A stretch of 64,000 nucleotides of DNA, taken from Skeletonema tropicum (taxonomy: Eukaryota > Bacillariophyta > Thalassiosirophyceae > Thalassiosirales > Thalassiosiraceae). How positions within the stretch are numbered: position 1 is the stretch's first letter; each line of letters starts with the position of its first letter. The notes beneath the pieces were generated by a model. That model was given only the letters and a program-made list of their open reading frames with translations. It was not told where the DNA came from and did no database searches. Location of the stretch: NCBI GenBank assembly GCA_037178625.1, contig CM074131.1:2046001-2110000 (forward strand). The letters are read 5' to 3'. Shown in pieces: positions 9,925 through 21,000 of this stretch. The position numbers were made by a program, and so were the translations under genes.

Positions 9925-12900
9925 CTATTTTCCTGTTACCAGACCAATAGTTTCTACACCCACAGTGCTGAAACCATCGGTGACATCAACTTGACCTTTC
10001 ATTGAAGTACCCTTGTACACAGAACCAGAGTAAGAGCATTTTACACTCTCCTCCCCTGTGTAGACGGGCACAAGATCTTTGCAGTCAATGGAGAAAGCAG
10101 CATTTTCTTTGTAATTCAGAGTATGTTCATTGCGAGCCATTTGTTCACTTCTCTGTAATACTTTGGTTGCTTTCATTCGAAGATCTGCATTCCTCTCACT
10201 CCTCATATCAGGAAGCTCAAGAAGTCGACGAGCAAAACTGGCAGCAACGATGAAATTCTTGTGCTTGAAGGCAGTACCCATAGCAGAGCGAAGGGCGAGA
10301 AGCAAATGAACAGGTTGCAAATTACAGTGCGTAAAGTAGGCTGAAAGTTCGGTCGACCGGACAGGGTCGCCGCCGGCTGCAGTGATGGCTTCCTTGATTC
10401 GGATCGCGGTAATGTATTCACGACAGATTGATACCATCTCCTTCATTTCATTAGCTTGATTGCGATTATCAGACACCGTGAGTGGGATTTGAGCAAGAAC
10501 TTCAGTAAAGGCATTCTTTGCTTCGGTGAATTTTCCAGTTTGGAAGAACTTGTATCCCATTCTTATACCTGTGACAAGGCTCTTCATGGTCAACGAAGTA
10601 CGTGGCAAGCTATCGTTTCCAGGATGTCCTGTGGCGTCATTCCTCATCAAAGGAACAATCATACTTCCACTTCCAGGAACTCCAGGTAAGCTCACAGTAG
10701 ATCCAAGATAACAACCAAGCATTGGTTCTTTGAGTTTGGAGAAGTCACTTGCGGCTATTTGACGATGAAGCAGCTGCATTGCTGACGAAGCACCACCGGC
10801 TGCCATGTGATCAGCGGCGTGAGAGCTGTTAGCAACCCAACAGGCAGCTGCAGGGCGTCCTGCTGGAGGCATTTGAAAGCCAACATCACCTGAAATTTCA
10901 TTGAAAGCCGCCATGTCATCAACCTGGTCTGAAGCAACATCATCACCTCCAATATCGCCAAGTCCGTCCAAGTCATCGCCCCAGCCCATGTCGTCATCAC
11001 CCAAGTCGAAGTCGTCATCACCTCCAATCCCAGCACCACCATCGTCCATACCGAAGTCGTCGTCCCAAGCCGCAGCTCCTCCATCAGCAGCTCCTGTATC
11101 GGCAGGAGCGGCAGCAGGAGCTTCCTCTTCGTATTCGTCACCGGCATCCGCGGCAGAAAGGTCTTCAAGAGTTGTCTTCTTGATTTCATGTGTTGGCCAA
11201 TTACTTGCCCTGACAATAGGAGTTGGTGGTTGAAGAAGACGGCCTCCTTTCTTTGTTCCAACAGGAACTTTCTCAAGCAAGCCCTCAACAGATCCTTCTT
11301 GTGTTTCGATTGCCACCTTGATTCTTTCGGCCACGTCATCGAGACCATGAAGTGTGGCACTAATGTAAGCGAGAGGTAAGTTGCCACTGGCTTCCAAAAC
11401 GGCCACACGCTCTGCAGCATCGCCAAGAAGAAGAGCATTGTGGTATCTGCCCATGATATCATTGCGCATGTTAGAAATCTTCAACATCTTTCTAAGCTTC
11501 TCGTTGTCTCCAGTTAGCATGTACAAGAACGAGAGACGATCAAAGTCCTTCTTCCGTTGGTAACTCATTTCAACAACTTGATGATTTCCTTGACGAAGAG
11601 CCTCGCTACCAAGTTCGCCCCAGACATCACGAGCCTTGCCGTCAGCACCTTGCTGCTGCTCCAAGGAAAAGGCACTCTCCATCGCAGCTTCAATATTACC
11701 ACAAGCTAGAGCCAGGCGGAATCGTGTTTGAGGATCGCGAACGAAGTGAAGAGCCACTTCAGGGAAACCCTTAGATTGAAGATAAGCAACAATTGCTCGA
11801 CCACAAAGGCGGCTGTGTTTAACCATGTGCATAACTTGTCCGTACTTTTTGTTTGCGAGAGCAAGCTTGAAGCGTGCTTCGGTAGTGTCGATGCTGATGA
11901 CTCTCGATCTGGCTTCCCTGTCAAGACAAAACAGACTATCTTTGACAACCCTGGTTGCATAAATTGGGTTGTCCAAAGTTCGAATGGTGCCAGTATCACC
12001 AGTTGGGAGGCAGTACTTGACATGGTGAAGTGTCGTGTAAACAAAGAGGTTTGAGTTGGTGCCGCCCGATGGGCTAACGTCCCAGGCACCACTCTTAATA
12101 CGTACTGTGTCACTGATGGAGCAGAGTTGTTCGAGTTGACGATTAGCAATAACAACACCGTACTTGCACAATAAGGCAACCTTGCTACCATCAGGAGACC
12201 AGACAACATTCTTGATCTTAGGAGCTGTAAGCTCTCCGATGACACGACGACTTTGAACTTCGAAGAGAACAGCACGATCATCGGATCTCAGGAGGATACG
12301 TCCAGACGCACCACCGTCATAGAGACAGTCTACATTGGGTACAGGTGCTGCCACACGCTTTGTTGTTTCATTATTGAGGTTCTTTACAACAATTTCGCGC
12401 TTGTGACGGTCAAGAACAGCAAAACGGTTGCGTCCCAGGAAGACTCCAGGTCCAAGGCAGGATCCACGTTTGCCGTCAGTGACAGATCCGCCAGCATTGG
12501 TGAGAGAGAAAGTGATGAGTTCATAGCATCCTCCGTCTACCTCTGAGCATACGAGAATATTGCCCTCAGTGGGGTTGTGCATGTTGTAAGAGAGGAACCT
12601 TGGCCCAGAACCGATGCCATCTGTCTGAGCTTGTTGGCCCACCCTGCGGAGTGACGCGATGGGCACGTCAACTCCAGATGATCCACCAGTAGCACGTGAA
12701 TAATCGTGGCAAAAGAGTTCACGTCCACGCACGTAGTACAACTTGTCTCCAGGTCCATGTGCCGAAGCTGGACGTTCTCTCTCGAGCTTGAACACAATCA
12801 TACCAGAATCATGTCCAGCAGCAAGGAGATTTTGCGAACGATGAGCAGCCAGGATCCAGAAGCGATCTCCCTCACGACGGAATGTCTGCACACCCACACG

Positions 12901-14091
12901 CTTAGATACATCCCAGACACGAATACTTCTGTCCTCGGAGTTGGAAACAACAAGCTCTTGTTTTGGGTGAAATAAGCAACAAGATACGTTGTTGGCATGA
13001 CCACGAAGAGTGTCAACCTCCCATGCCTTAGTTTCACTCATTCTCCACAGCTTGACCTGACGATCATCGGCAGCACTTGCCAATAGAGGAAGGGTTGGAT
13101 GGAATGCCGCCCAATTGACACCACGATCATGCCCCTCTAACACATATTTCACCACAACATCATTGGTACCGAAGAGTTCCGCCTGAACATTGAGGGCAGT
13201 GGCAGCAGCCGCAGAAGTCCCCCCGCGGTTACCATTGACATCCATCATTCCAGGGTACCCTTCATCAAGTCCGGGTCCTCCCAACTGTTTCTTTCTCAAT
13301 CCAGCAGTATCCCAAACCCTCACCGTTTGGTCCAAACTAGCACTAACAATTAAATCCTCACTGGGGTGGAAGGAAGCACACATAACGTAGTGGTTGTGTC
13401 CAGTCAATACACTCAAACAACTCCTCTTTTGAAAATCCCATAACCGCAAAGTTTGATCATCACTAGCAGACAAAATCCAAGGGAACTGTGTGGCATTCGG
13501 GTGGAATTGAACTGTACGAATGTAATCCAAGTGGCCCAACAGTGTGAAGAGGCATCTTCGGAGTTTATAGTCCCAAACCTTAATTTTGTAATCATCACCA
13601 CCGGTAACAATGAGAGGTTCGTGGAGGTGAAAGTCTACGCCACGGACAGGTCCGTCGTGTTCTTCGAAGCGGTCGATGACGGTGCCTACTCGGTAATCCC
13701 ACCTGTTGTGAAAATCAAATAGAGAGGCGGATTAAATGAAAATTAGTTGGATGTATCAAAAGATATGTCATCATTCTCGCGTTATAAAGAGTCACATGCA
13801 TCGAATGAAGAAGCCATGATATCTCCACCACCAAGGATCATTGGCACCACCGCATAAAGTACTATGATATTCCATTAACGTCCACCAAACAATAATATCT
13901 TTTTTTTTCACCTCATCGGCGGCGTTGGGTCATTGCTGCATCAGCCCCCCAAAACAGATGAAAAGCCAAGGAAAAATTAACACTTACAATTGAATAACAC
14001 CATTATGAAGAGATGCACATATCCATGGTCGCACTGGATGAAAGGCAAGGCCCTTCACACGGGCGGATTTGCTCTCGAACTTGGTGAGCAT
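9925..14091 (-). CDS. COPA: Coatomer subunit alpha (COPI)
   Basis: Two exons: 13988-14091 and 9925-13702, joined by a 285-bp intron with GTAAGTG donor and AACAG acceptor. The 1293-residue product starts [19 protein letters not shown], as in alpha-COP of other eukaryotes. The N-terminal third is WD40 repeats ([76 protein letters not shown]). A helical solenoid follows, then an acidic Asp/Gly-rich linker near the end of the second third, and a C-terminal COPI domain. The length matches the family (about 1220 residues) plus a somewhat longer linker. It belongs to the COPI coat in Golgi-to-ER transport, where its WD repeats bind dilysine cargo signals. An upstream neighbour is divergent and about 210 bp away. 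Confidence 0.97.
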
Positions 14092-14298
14092 GGTTGTTTT
14101 TTTATGCGGCCTCCGAGTTTTGGATTGTCAACAGCGAGTATTTGACATTTCAGATACTGACAAACTCCCGACACATCTGTGTTACAATTGTAGGATTCTT
14201 CACCAGCATTTTATTAGATCATGTGAACCTTGAGCTATTGGCTATCACCAAACTAACCATTGGATATCACCCAGCTGCTCCAGATTTGATTGATAAAA

Positions 14299-16113
14299 AT
14301 GGAGGAGGGCGTGATAATAAAAGTCAATGATAAATCTGTCAAGTTTTGTGGCGAAAGAAACTGGCGCAAAACTTCCCTAAGTTGCAATGAACGATCGGCC
14401 TACGTGGTGGATAGATATCATATTACTTCTCACGCTGCTGAAGTGAGTTTATTGGAAAGTGGCAATTGCATTTGCAGCAAGAGCAGTAATGATATTAGTG
14501 GAGGCTCTGAAATACCAATACAAACAACCAAACCATCAACAGTGTTGCCATTGACAAACAAGACCAATTCTACATCAATTAGGGCATCAACCGCCACAAA
14601 GCAATTTGAAAATGAAGAAACACAATTCACAGGAGACTTTGCAACCATATTGTTGTCACTAATGGCCACATTGATATTGATGACGTATTGCAAACGTAGG
14701 GGCATTTTACTTTTATATGCTCTTGGTTTCGTTAGTCTGTTGTACCCGAGTTTATTGCTTCAATACATTCCAAACCAGATTAGTTTTGATGAGTTTGACT
14801 TGCCTCAACTCTATACAAGCGCCAGCGTAGACAATAATACACGCCTTGCACCGATGAAGGTCTGGTACTACAATGACAATCAAGTTCGTCGTACTTTTCA
14901 TAATTCTTCAAAACTTGTTCGAACAATGGACAAGGACGAAGACACCGTGTTGTGGGTGCTTCGACTCGGAGATATGCCAAAGATTGTATCAATCGCTGCA
15001 GAGCGTATGATAACGGGACTAGAGAAACAATTGCAGCACTTGTCTGGCAACAATCAACAACAATTGAGTGATATAATACGCGCCAATATTACAGGGTATC
15101 TCCGCAACATGACTCAAGAAGAACTCAACAACGTCAATCCAGAATGGAAGCTGTTCATTTTTGACCATTCTGATAGAGGAGTAGGTCCATGGGGACTCTG
15201 GTACATGGAAACTGAATTGGCATCTATGCTAGGATGGAAACGAATCCATTATCTCACACGCACGACTCAAGAGCACCACACAATGGATTCCTGGGTCACC
15301 TGGTCAAAGAAGAACTCTACATTAGCAAAGGATTTTGGTACTTTCGCTGGATACCCAATCAACTTTACTCAGCACTTGGGAAAGGCCTGCTCATCAGTGC
15401 AGAGAATAACTTATCAAGTTAGGGACGATATCAATGATGCAATCGATGATTACATGCGACTAAACTATCCTTCTTTATTCAATTCTGCAAAAGATAATGC
15501 GACAAATGGCTTGGCCATCAGCCCAGCTGTGGCAAAGCTCTCTCGGCCGATGGACGTTCGCACATTCTGGAACGCAACTGTGTGTGAGAGCCGCGCCAAT
15601 CGATGTAATTTTCGAACCTACATTGCTGGCGAGATTGCTTCTCTCCCGTCAAAACACCCCAGTATGAAGGTGAACACAGATGTGGTTGGTTTGATACATG
15701 GCGCAGGGAGAAAATTTGTCAGTCCAGATTACATACAAGCAATGTTGACAACGAAAATTATTGTGCTTGCACAGAGAGATAAATGGGAAGGTCACAATCG
15801 TTTAATGGAGGGGTTATTGAGTGGTGCTTTGGTGTTGCACGATCCGCAGGTTTATTGGCCTTACGGTGTTGTCGACGGTGTCAATATTGTAGTGTACCAC
15901 AGCATGTTTGATCTTGAGGAAAAGATTGTCTACTATTTGGACCCCGCTAATGAACAAGAAAGGATCTTGATAGGTCAGCGTGGAAGAGAGATTGCATTAT
16001 CTGAGAATCGCGCTTGGGACAATATGGAACGTCTTCTTTTAAATGACGACAAGAAATATGTTAATGACTATGGGGTATCTTATCAACCTTGGAAAGAGCA
16101 TGGTAATCCTTGA
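14299..16113 (+). CDS. Membrane-anchored glycosyltransferase-like protein (CgeB/Glyco_trans_1_2 type)
   Basis: One exon. The ATG at 14299 gives 604 residues; the frame further up starts with TTG. Two hydrophobic segments lie near residues 112-130 and 137-155 (FATILLSLMATLILMTYC, then GILLLYALGFVSLLYPSLLL). The rest is likely luminal. The C-terminal ~150 residues contain GLIHGAGRKFVSPDYIQAML, KWEGHNRLMEGLLSGALVLHD and a DPANEQERILIGQRGREIAL tail. This is the pattern of the nucleotide-sugar-binding half of GT-B enzymes of the CgeB/YkvP kind, and also somewhat exostosin-like. Donor and acceptor are unknown. Several N-x-S/T sequons fit a secretory location. I am fairly sure of the fold, not of the activity. 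Confidence 0.65.
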   Translation: MEEGVIIKVNDKSVKFCGERNWRKTSLSCNERSAYVVDRYHITSHAAEVSLLESGNCICSKSSNDISGGSEIPIQTTKPSTVLPLTNKTNSTSIRASTATKQFENEETQFTGDFATILLSLMATLILMTYCKRRGILLLYALGFVSLLYPSLLLQYIPNQISFDEFDLPQLYTSASVDNNTRLAPMKVWYYNDNQVRRTFHNSSKLVRTMDKDEDTVLWVLRLGDMPKIVSIAAERMITGLEKQLQHLSGNNQQQLSDIIRANITGYLRNMTQEELNNVNPEWKLFIFDHSDRGVGPWGLWYMETELASMLGWKRIHYLTRTTQEHHTMDSWVTWSKKNSTLAKDFGTFAGYPINFTQHLGKACSSVQRITYQVRDDINDAIDDYMRLNYPSLFNSAKDNATNGLAISPAVAKLSRPMDVRTFWNATVCESRANRCNFRTYIAGEIASLPSKHPSMKVNTDVVGLIHGAGRKFVSPDYIQAMLTTKIIVLAQRDKWEGHNRLMEGLLSGALVLHDPQVYWPYGVVDGVNIVVYHSMFDLEEKIVYYLDPANEQERILIGQRGREIALSENRAWDNMERLLLNDDKKYVNDYGVSYQPWKEHGNP

Positions 16114-16153
16114 ATATCATAGCATTGAACTACAATAACATACATTACATGAA

Positions 16154-17383
16154 TCAATAAGATAATAGCTCTGACACCGCAATGTCGATGTCATGCCCTT
16201 TTATCTTGGTCACATTTTCATCTCCTTCGAATTTCATGTATGATCTCAGGTGGCCATGGCCAGGTGCAATGATATCCCACATTTGGGATAATTTGCCTAG
16301 TTGTTTGAGTGTTTGTGCCTGCTGTTTTAAATCGTTGCCATAAAGTGGGAAACCACTCATATGCCCACCATCTCGTGTTGTCCATGCGTATGTGTCACCA
16401 GTGAACAGAATACCATTACAGCTGTATTTAGAATCCGACTTTGGTCGAAACAAGAGCGAGATTGACCCTGGAGAGTGCCCTGGAGTGTGAAGAATCACAA
16501 TTTCTTCCTCTTTTATTGATTGCATTTCATTCATTTGATTGCCGTTAATGTCCCAAAACATAAGCTCTTTAGCGTCATCGTCCATTCTTCCTTTCAACAG
16601 TATTTCAACATTTTCTAACGTGGAATCACCGATCCAGTTATGTCTCCCGAGGTCACCCGCGTGGAATATTCTTTGCATCTTTGGGAACTCCTCTGCCCAT
16701 TTGTTATGATCTGCAGTATCATCTACGTGCGTTAAGAACATATAGTCAGGACCTGATGGCGATAGAGACTTAACTGCTGCAACAGCCGATCTACAATAGC
16801 GAGGAACATCGACCATCACTGATATGCGTGAGCCGTTTGGAGAATTGCCACGAATGAGATATGGGACAGCTCCAAAGCTAGCGTCGTTGTGATGACCAAG
16901 ATAGAATACTCCCAAATCAATCTCACTTGTTATTGGACGAGGGAATAATGAACCTTTATTCGGCTGAATTGAAAGAGCTCTTTTCAATTCTGTATCGCTA
17001 CCTGTAACTTTGTTTTCAACTCGAATTGCTGCAACTGGACATGCAGCCAAGGCAGCTCTGGCTTCCTCCAATTCATTTTTGTTTTGTATGGTTGGTTGTT
17101 TATACACTACATGCTTGAACTTCGGTCCACGCTCGAATACTGTAGGCGCAAAGTTTGAGCATGCAGCGCAGTTGATGCAGCGATCATTCACGTAAAGAAT
17201 ACCTTGTACATTCTCATCGAGGCGTTGCGGAGCTGCTCTCAATAACGGCTGCGACTGAGTCGATGCATGGGTTCGGATCTTGGATGATATGCAAGAAAAA
17301 GATACTGCTATCCATGTCACTGATCCAAGAAGAATTATTAGGGTCAATGCAGCGCCATTCCTTGCTACAAATGAAGTCTTCAT
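16154..17383 (-). CDS. Ferredoxin-metallo-beta-lactamase fusion protein, membrane-anchored
   Basis: One exon, 409 residues. A hydrophobic segment at residues 12-30 could be a signal anchor or targeting signal. A [4Fe-4S] ferredoxin domain follows: C69, C72, C75 in CINCAACSNFAP and C115 in ACPVAAI. From ~155 on there is a metallo-beta-lactamase (MBL) fold, with THVDDTADH at 218-226 in place of the usual THxHxDH, then TPGHSPGSISLLF, ILFTGDTYAW and IIAPGHGHLRS. Plants and cyanobacteria have plastid proteins of this same ferredoxin-MBL architecture with THxDD-type motifs, so the odd metal site is a family trait rather than decay. Substrate unknown; a redox-linked hydrolase is inferred. The 3' end converges on the glycosyltransferase gene 40 bp away. 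Confidence 0.8.
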   Translation of the reverse strand: MKTSFVARNGAALTLIILLGSVTWIAVSFSCISSKIRTHASTQSQPLLRAAPQRLDENVQGILYVNDRCINCAACSNFAPTVFERGPKFKHVVYKQPTIQNKNELEEARAALAACPVAAIRVENKVTGSDTELKRALSIQPNKGSLFPRPITSEIDLGVFYLGHHNDASFGAVPYLIRGNSPNGSRISVMVDVPRYCRSAVAAVKSLSPSGPDYMFLTHVDDTADHNKWAEEFPKMQRIFHAGDLGRHNWIGDSTLENVEILLKGRMDDDAKELMFWDINGNQMNEMQSIKEEEIVILHTPGHSPGSISLLFRPKSDSKYSCNGILFTGDTYAWTTRDGGHMSGFPLYGNDLKQQAQTLKQLGKLSQMWDIIAPGHGHLRSYMKFEGDENVTKIKGHDIDIAVSELLSY

Positions 17384-18010
17384 CGTCCTTTATTGTTGTT
17401 TACGGCACCATAGTAGACACCAGAAACCAGAATAGGAACAAGTTGTTGCTTGCTATACGTAGATAAGATGTAATAGTCAATCAGTGTAGGTACCTGTATA
17501 TTGGCTTACATATCTTAGATATTCATGTCCAAAAGTCCGCGCCAAAATGCAACCAGCAAAGCAACATTCAAATCACTGAAACCCACTCAATCGGCTGGGC
17601 GGAGGAGTACAGTACATATAAGCTGTTGCCAGCAGGCCGTGGACACCAGATATTGGTGAGTAGTTGCTGTACCATCTATTGTTGCGGTATTAATTTTTTG
17701 AGGCTCAATGCGGTCCGATTGCTTCATTATCGCCCGCGGCTCGTTGATCGTCGTGTCACCATGCGTTGATAATATTGATGAAAAATTGATGGCTGGATAT
17801 GATACTCAACCGACCTTGCTCTCTTTTTTCTCTTCTTCAGAACAACCTTGCTCAATTTGGCATAATAACAGCACCTCTAATCATTCTCGGATTGTTCTCC
17901 CTTCGAAATCTTTTTGGGATATCGTATAGTCTCAGTCGGGTACCCTCAGTCGCTCTCAAATTTATTCATCTCGTGGTCATTGTGCCACTAATTCATAACA
18001 CCAATAACTC
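17384..18010. other. Divergent intergenic region, no gene seen
   Basis: 627 bp between the ferredoxin-MBL gene and the Nup98-Nup96 gene, which point away from each other, so it should carry both promoters. The open frames inside have no recognisable content. Confidence 0.5.
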
Positions 18011-21000
18011 ATGTTTGGACAAGCTCCCGCGACGCCATTTGGGGCCCCAGCAACCCCTTGTAAGTGAAATTGTTTCGATATAATGATTGTATTGTTTTGA
18101 TGCGTACACCTAACATATATTATATTTATCACCATAAAAAATGATTGACAACAATAATCAAATCATGATTGATTGAATTGATATTTTGTAGTTGGAAGCC
18201 CGGCCCCGGCACCTTTTGGACAACCTGCATCATCACCTTTCGGCCAGGCACCTGCGGCTCCATCGGCATTTGGTCAACCAGCGGCGGCGCCCACAGCGTT
18301 TGGAGCAACTAGTACATTCGGTCAACCAGCAGCGGCACCCACAGCGTTTGGTCAACCAGCGGCGGCTCCGTCGGCATTTGGAGCTCCTGCCCCATCGGCT
18401 TTTGGACAGCCCGCGGCGGCACCCTCGGCGTTTGGTCAACCTGCTCAACAAACATCAGTATTTGGACAAGCACCGGCACCTAGTGGTGGTTTATTTGGTG
18501 CACCGGCTCCTGCACCATCGGCGTTTGGCGCTCCTGCTCCATCAGCGTTTGGTGCGCCAAAGCCTTTGTTTGGTGGGGGAGCTCCGGCACCAGCACCAAC
18601 TGGATTATTTGGAGCACCTGCCGCGGCACCTAGTACTGGTTTATTTGGTGCACCGGCTGCGGCACCTAGTACGGGATTGTTTGGTGCGCCAGCTCCAGCA
18701 ACTCCATTTGGTGCTCCGGCTCCTGCCCCAACAGCGTTTGGTGCGCCGGCTCAACCATCTGCATTTGGGTCTCCAGCTCCTGCTCCGTTTGGAGCTGCTC
18801 CTGCTGCGGGGGGATTTGGTGCACCGATACAACAAACTGCAGGGACTGCGTCAACTCCATTCACAACAACAAATAAAAATGATGGGTCAAATACAATCGT
18901 ACTGCAATCTATAACGGGAATGGCACAGTTTGAACAGAAATCATTCGAGGAACTTCGTTTGGAAGACTATGCTGCGGGCAATAAAGGTACGAAGGGACAA
19001 GCTGCTCCTGCTGCACCCGCAGCTGGAGGATTTGGAGGTTTCGGAGCAGCTCCTCAACCAGCACCTGCATTTGGACAGCCGGCTGCAGCTCCAGCGGGAG
19101 GTTTATTTGGAGCCGCTCCTGCTCCAGCTGGTGGATTATTTGGTGCACCCGCTCCAGCACCGACGGCATTTGGACAACCTGCTGCAGCACCTGCACCTCT
19201 TTTTGGAGCCGCTCCTGCACAAGCACCGGCTGGTGGATTATTCGGTGCGCCTGCTCCTGCACCAGCTTTTGGGGCTCCTGCGCCTGCCCCTGCCTTTGGA
19301 GCAGCGCCAGCACCTGCAACTGGGGGATTATTTGGCGCACCTGCTGCACCAGCTCCTGCAACTGGAGGATTATTTGGTGCCCCTGCAGCACCTGCTCCAG
19401 CGACAGGGGGGTTATTTGGTGCGCCTGCAGCACCTGCTCCAGCTGGTGGATTATTTGGTGCGCCTGCAGCTCCTGCTCCGGCTGGTGGTTTATTTGGTGC
19501 CGCTCCAGCTCCTGCGACTGGGGGATTATTCGGCGCAACTCCAGCGCCTGCTCCGGCTGGTGGTTTATTTGGTGCGCCTGCGCCAGCAGCTTCTGGAGGT
19601 TTATTTGGAGCTACCGCTACTCCTGCTAAACCTGGTGGTCTCTTCGGTGCACCCGCGCCTGCTCCTACTGGAGGATTGTTTGGTGCGCCTGCTCCAGCTC
19701 CGGCAGGTGGTTTGTTTGGAGCACCCGCACCTGCTCCTGCTGGAGGTTTATTCGGAGCACCTGCTCCTGCTGGTGGATTATTTGGGGCGCCCGCACCAGC
19801 CCCTTCTGGCGGATTATTTGGTGCACCAGCCGCTGCAGCTCCCGTAGCGCCGGCCCCTTCAGCTGAAGCTTTGCTTGCACAACAATTTGCTGCTGTAGAG
19901 AATCAAAAGAAACAATTAGAGCTGGTCCAGGCATGGAGCGGGAAACCTTCACCTGGATCAAAAGTAGTTCCATCATCGCAATATGACAAAGATTTAGGAG
20001 ATTGGAATGGCGGTGGTGGATCTTGTGCCACATCATCATCTGCCCTTCTTTCTCTTCGACCTACACCTAGATCAGCGGCTAAAATTCGCCCTCGTGGATA
20101 TACTTCTACCAAACAATCACCAATTGCTTCTTTGGGGCGGAAGAATGGATCTCCAATTCTTTCTCCCAATAGATTTGTTGGCTCGGCAACGAAGACTTTG
20201 TTCATCAAACCCAATTCTCTGACACCAAAACCAAAAACTCGATTGATGTTGACAAATGGAATCACCAACGGGAATACTCCTGTTGCTGCTGTGGAAAACG
20301 GACGCAAAGAATCTCCCGTGGCGCCTACGCAACAAAACACGAACTTACAGACGACTGAATCACCAAAGGTGGCAACACCTTCAACGAATGGCAATAAATC
20401 ACCTGGGCTTGATTTGTACAAGGAAGTGGTAGGATCGCCTGATTCATCGGGAGGGTCTCCAAATCCTGTCTCGCCAGTGAATGCTGCAAAACACCTCGTG
20501 CCAAAGCTGACGAAGAGAGGCTACGATGTATACCCACCTATGGCTGATCTTGAGTCAATGAGCGAAGCTGAGCTCGCAACAGTGAGAGGATTTAAGGTGG
20601 AGAGACCTGGATTCGGCAGTGTTGCATGGGATGGTGCAGTGGACGTGCGCGAAGTCGACATAGATGTTGAGGTTGTAATCGAAAGCAAGAATGTGTCTGT
20701 ATATGACGAAGCTGAAACGATTGGAAACAAGCCAGAGCAAGGTTCAAAATTGAACAGACCAGCTGTGATTACAATGTACGGTATCTTCCCCAAGGATGGT
20801 GCTGAGGCTTCAGATGAAGCAAAGAAAAAGTTGAGTCGTAAGATTGAAAAAACAACTCAGAAGATGAAGGCTGAGCTTTTGTCTTTCGATTCAGATAGTG
20901 GGGTCTGGAAGTTTCGAGTTGGCCATTTTAGTCGCTATGGATTGGATGATTCTGATGATGAGTCGGATGATGAAGAAGTCAATACTACTCCATTTCTGGA

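Noticed and set aside
10755..11462. A 235-codon minus-strand frame in another phase
   Set aside because: Lies wholly inside the coatomer alpha coding sequence and has no recognisable domain.
18192..20040. Long Leu/Arg-rich and Gln-rich open frames on both strands over the FG-repeat region
   Set aside because: They are frame shadows of the repetitive GLFGAPA coding sequence; the real frame splices cleanly to the Nup98 and Nup96 domains.
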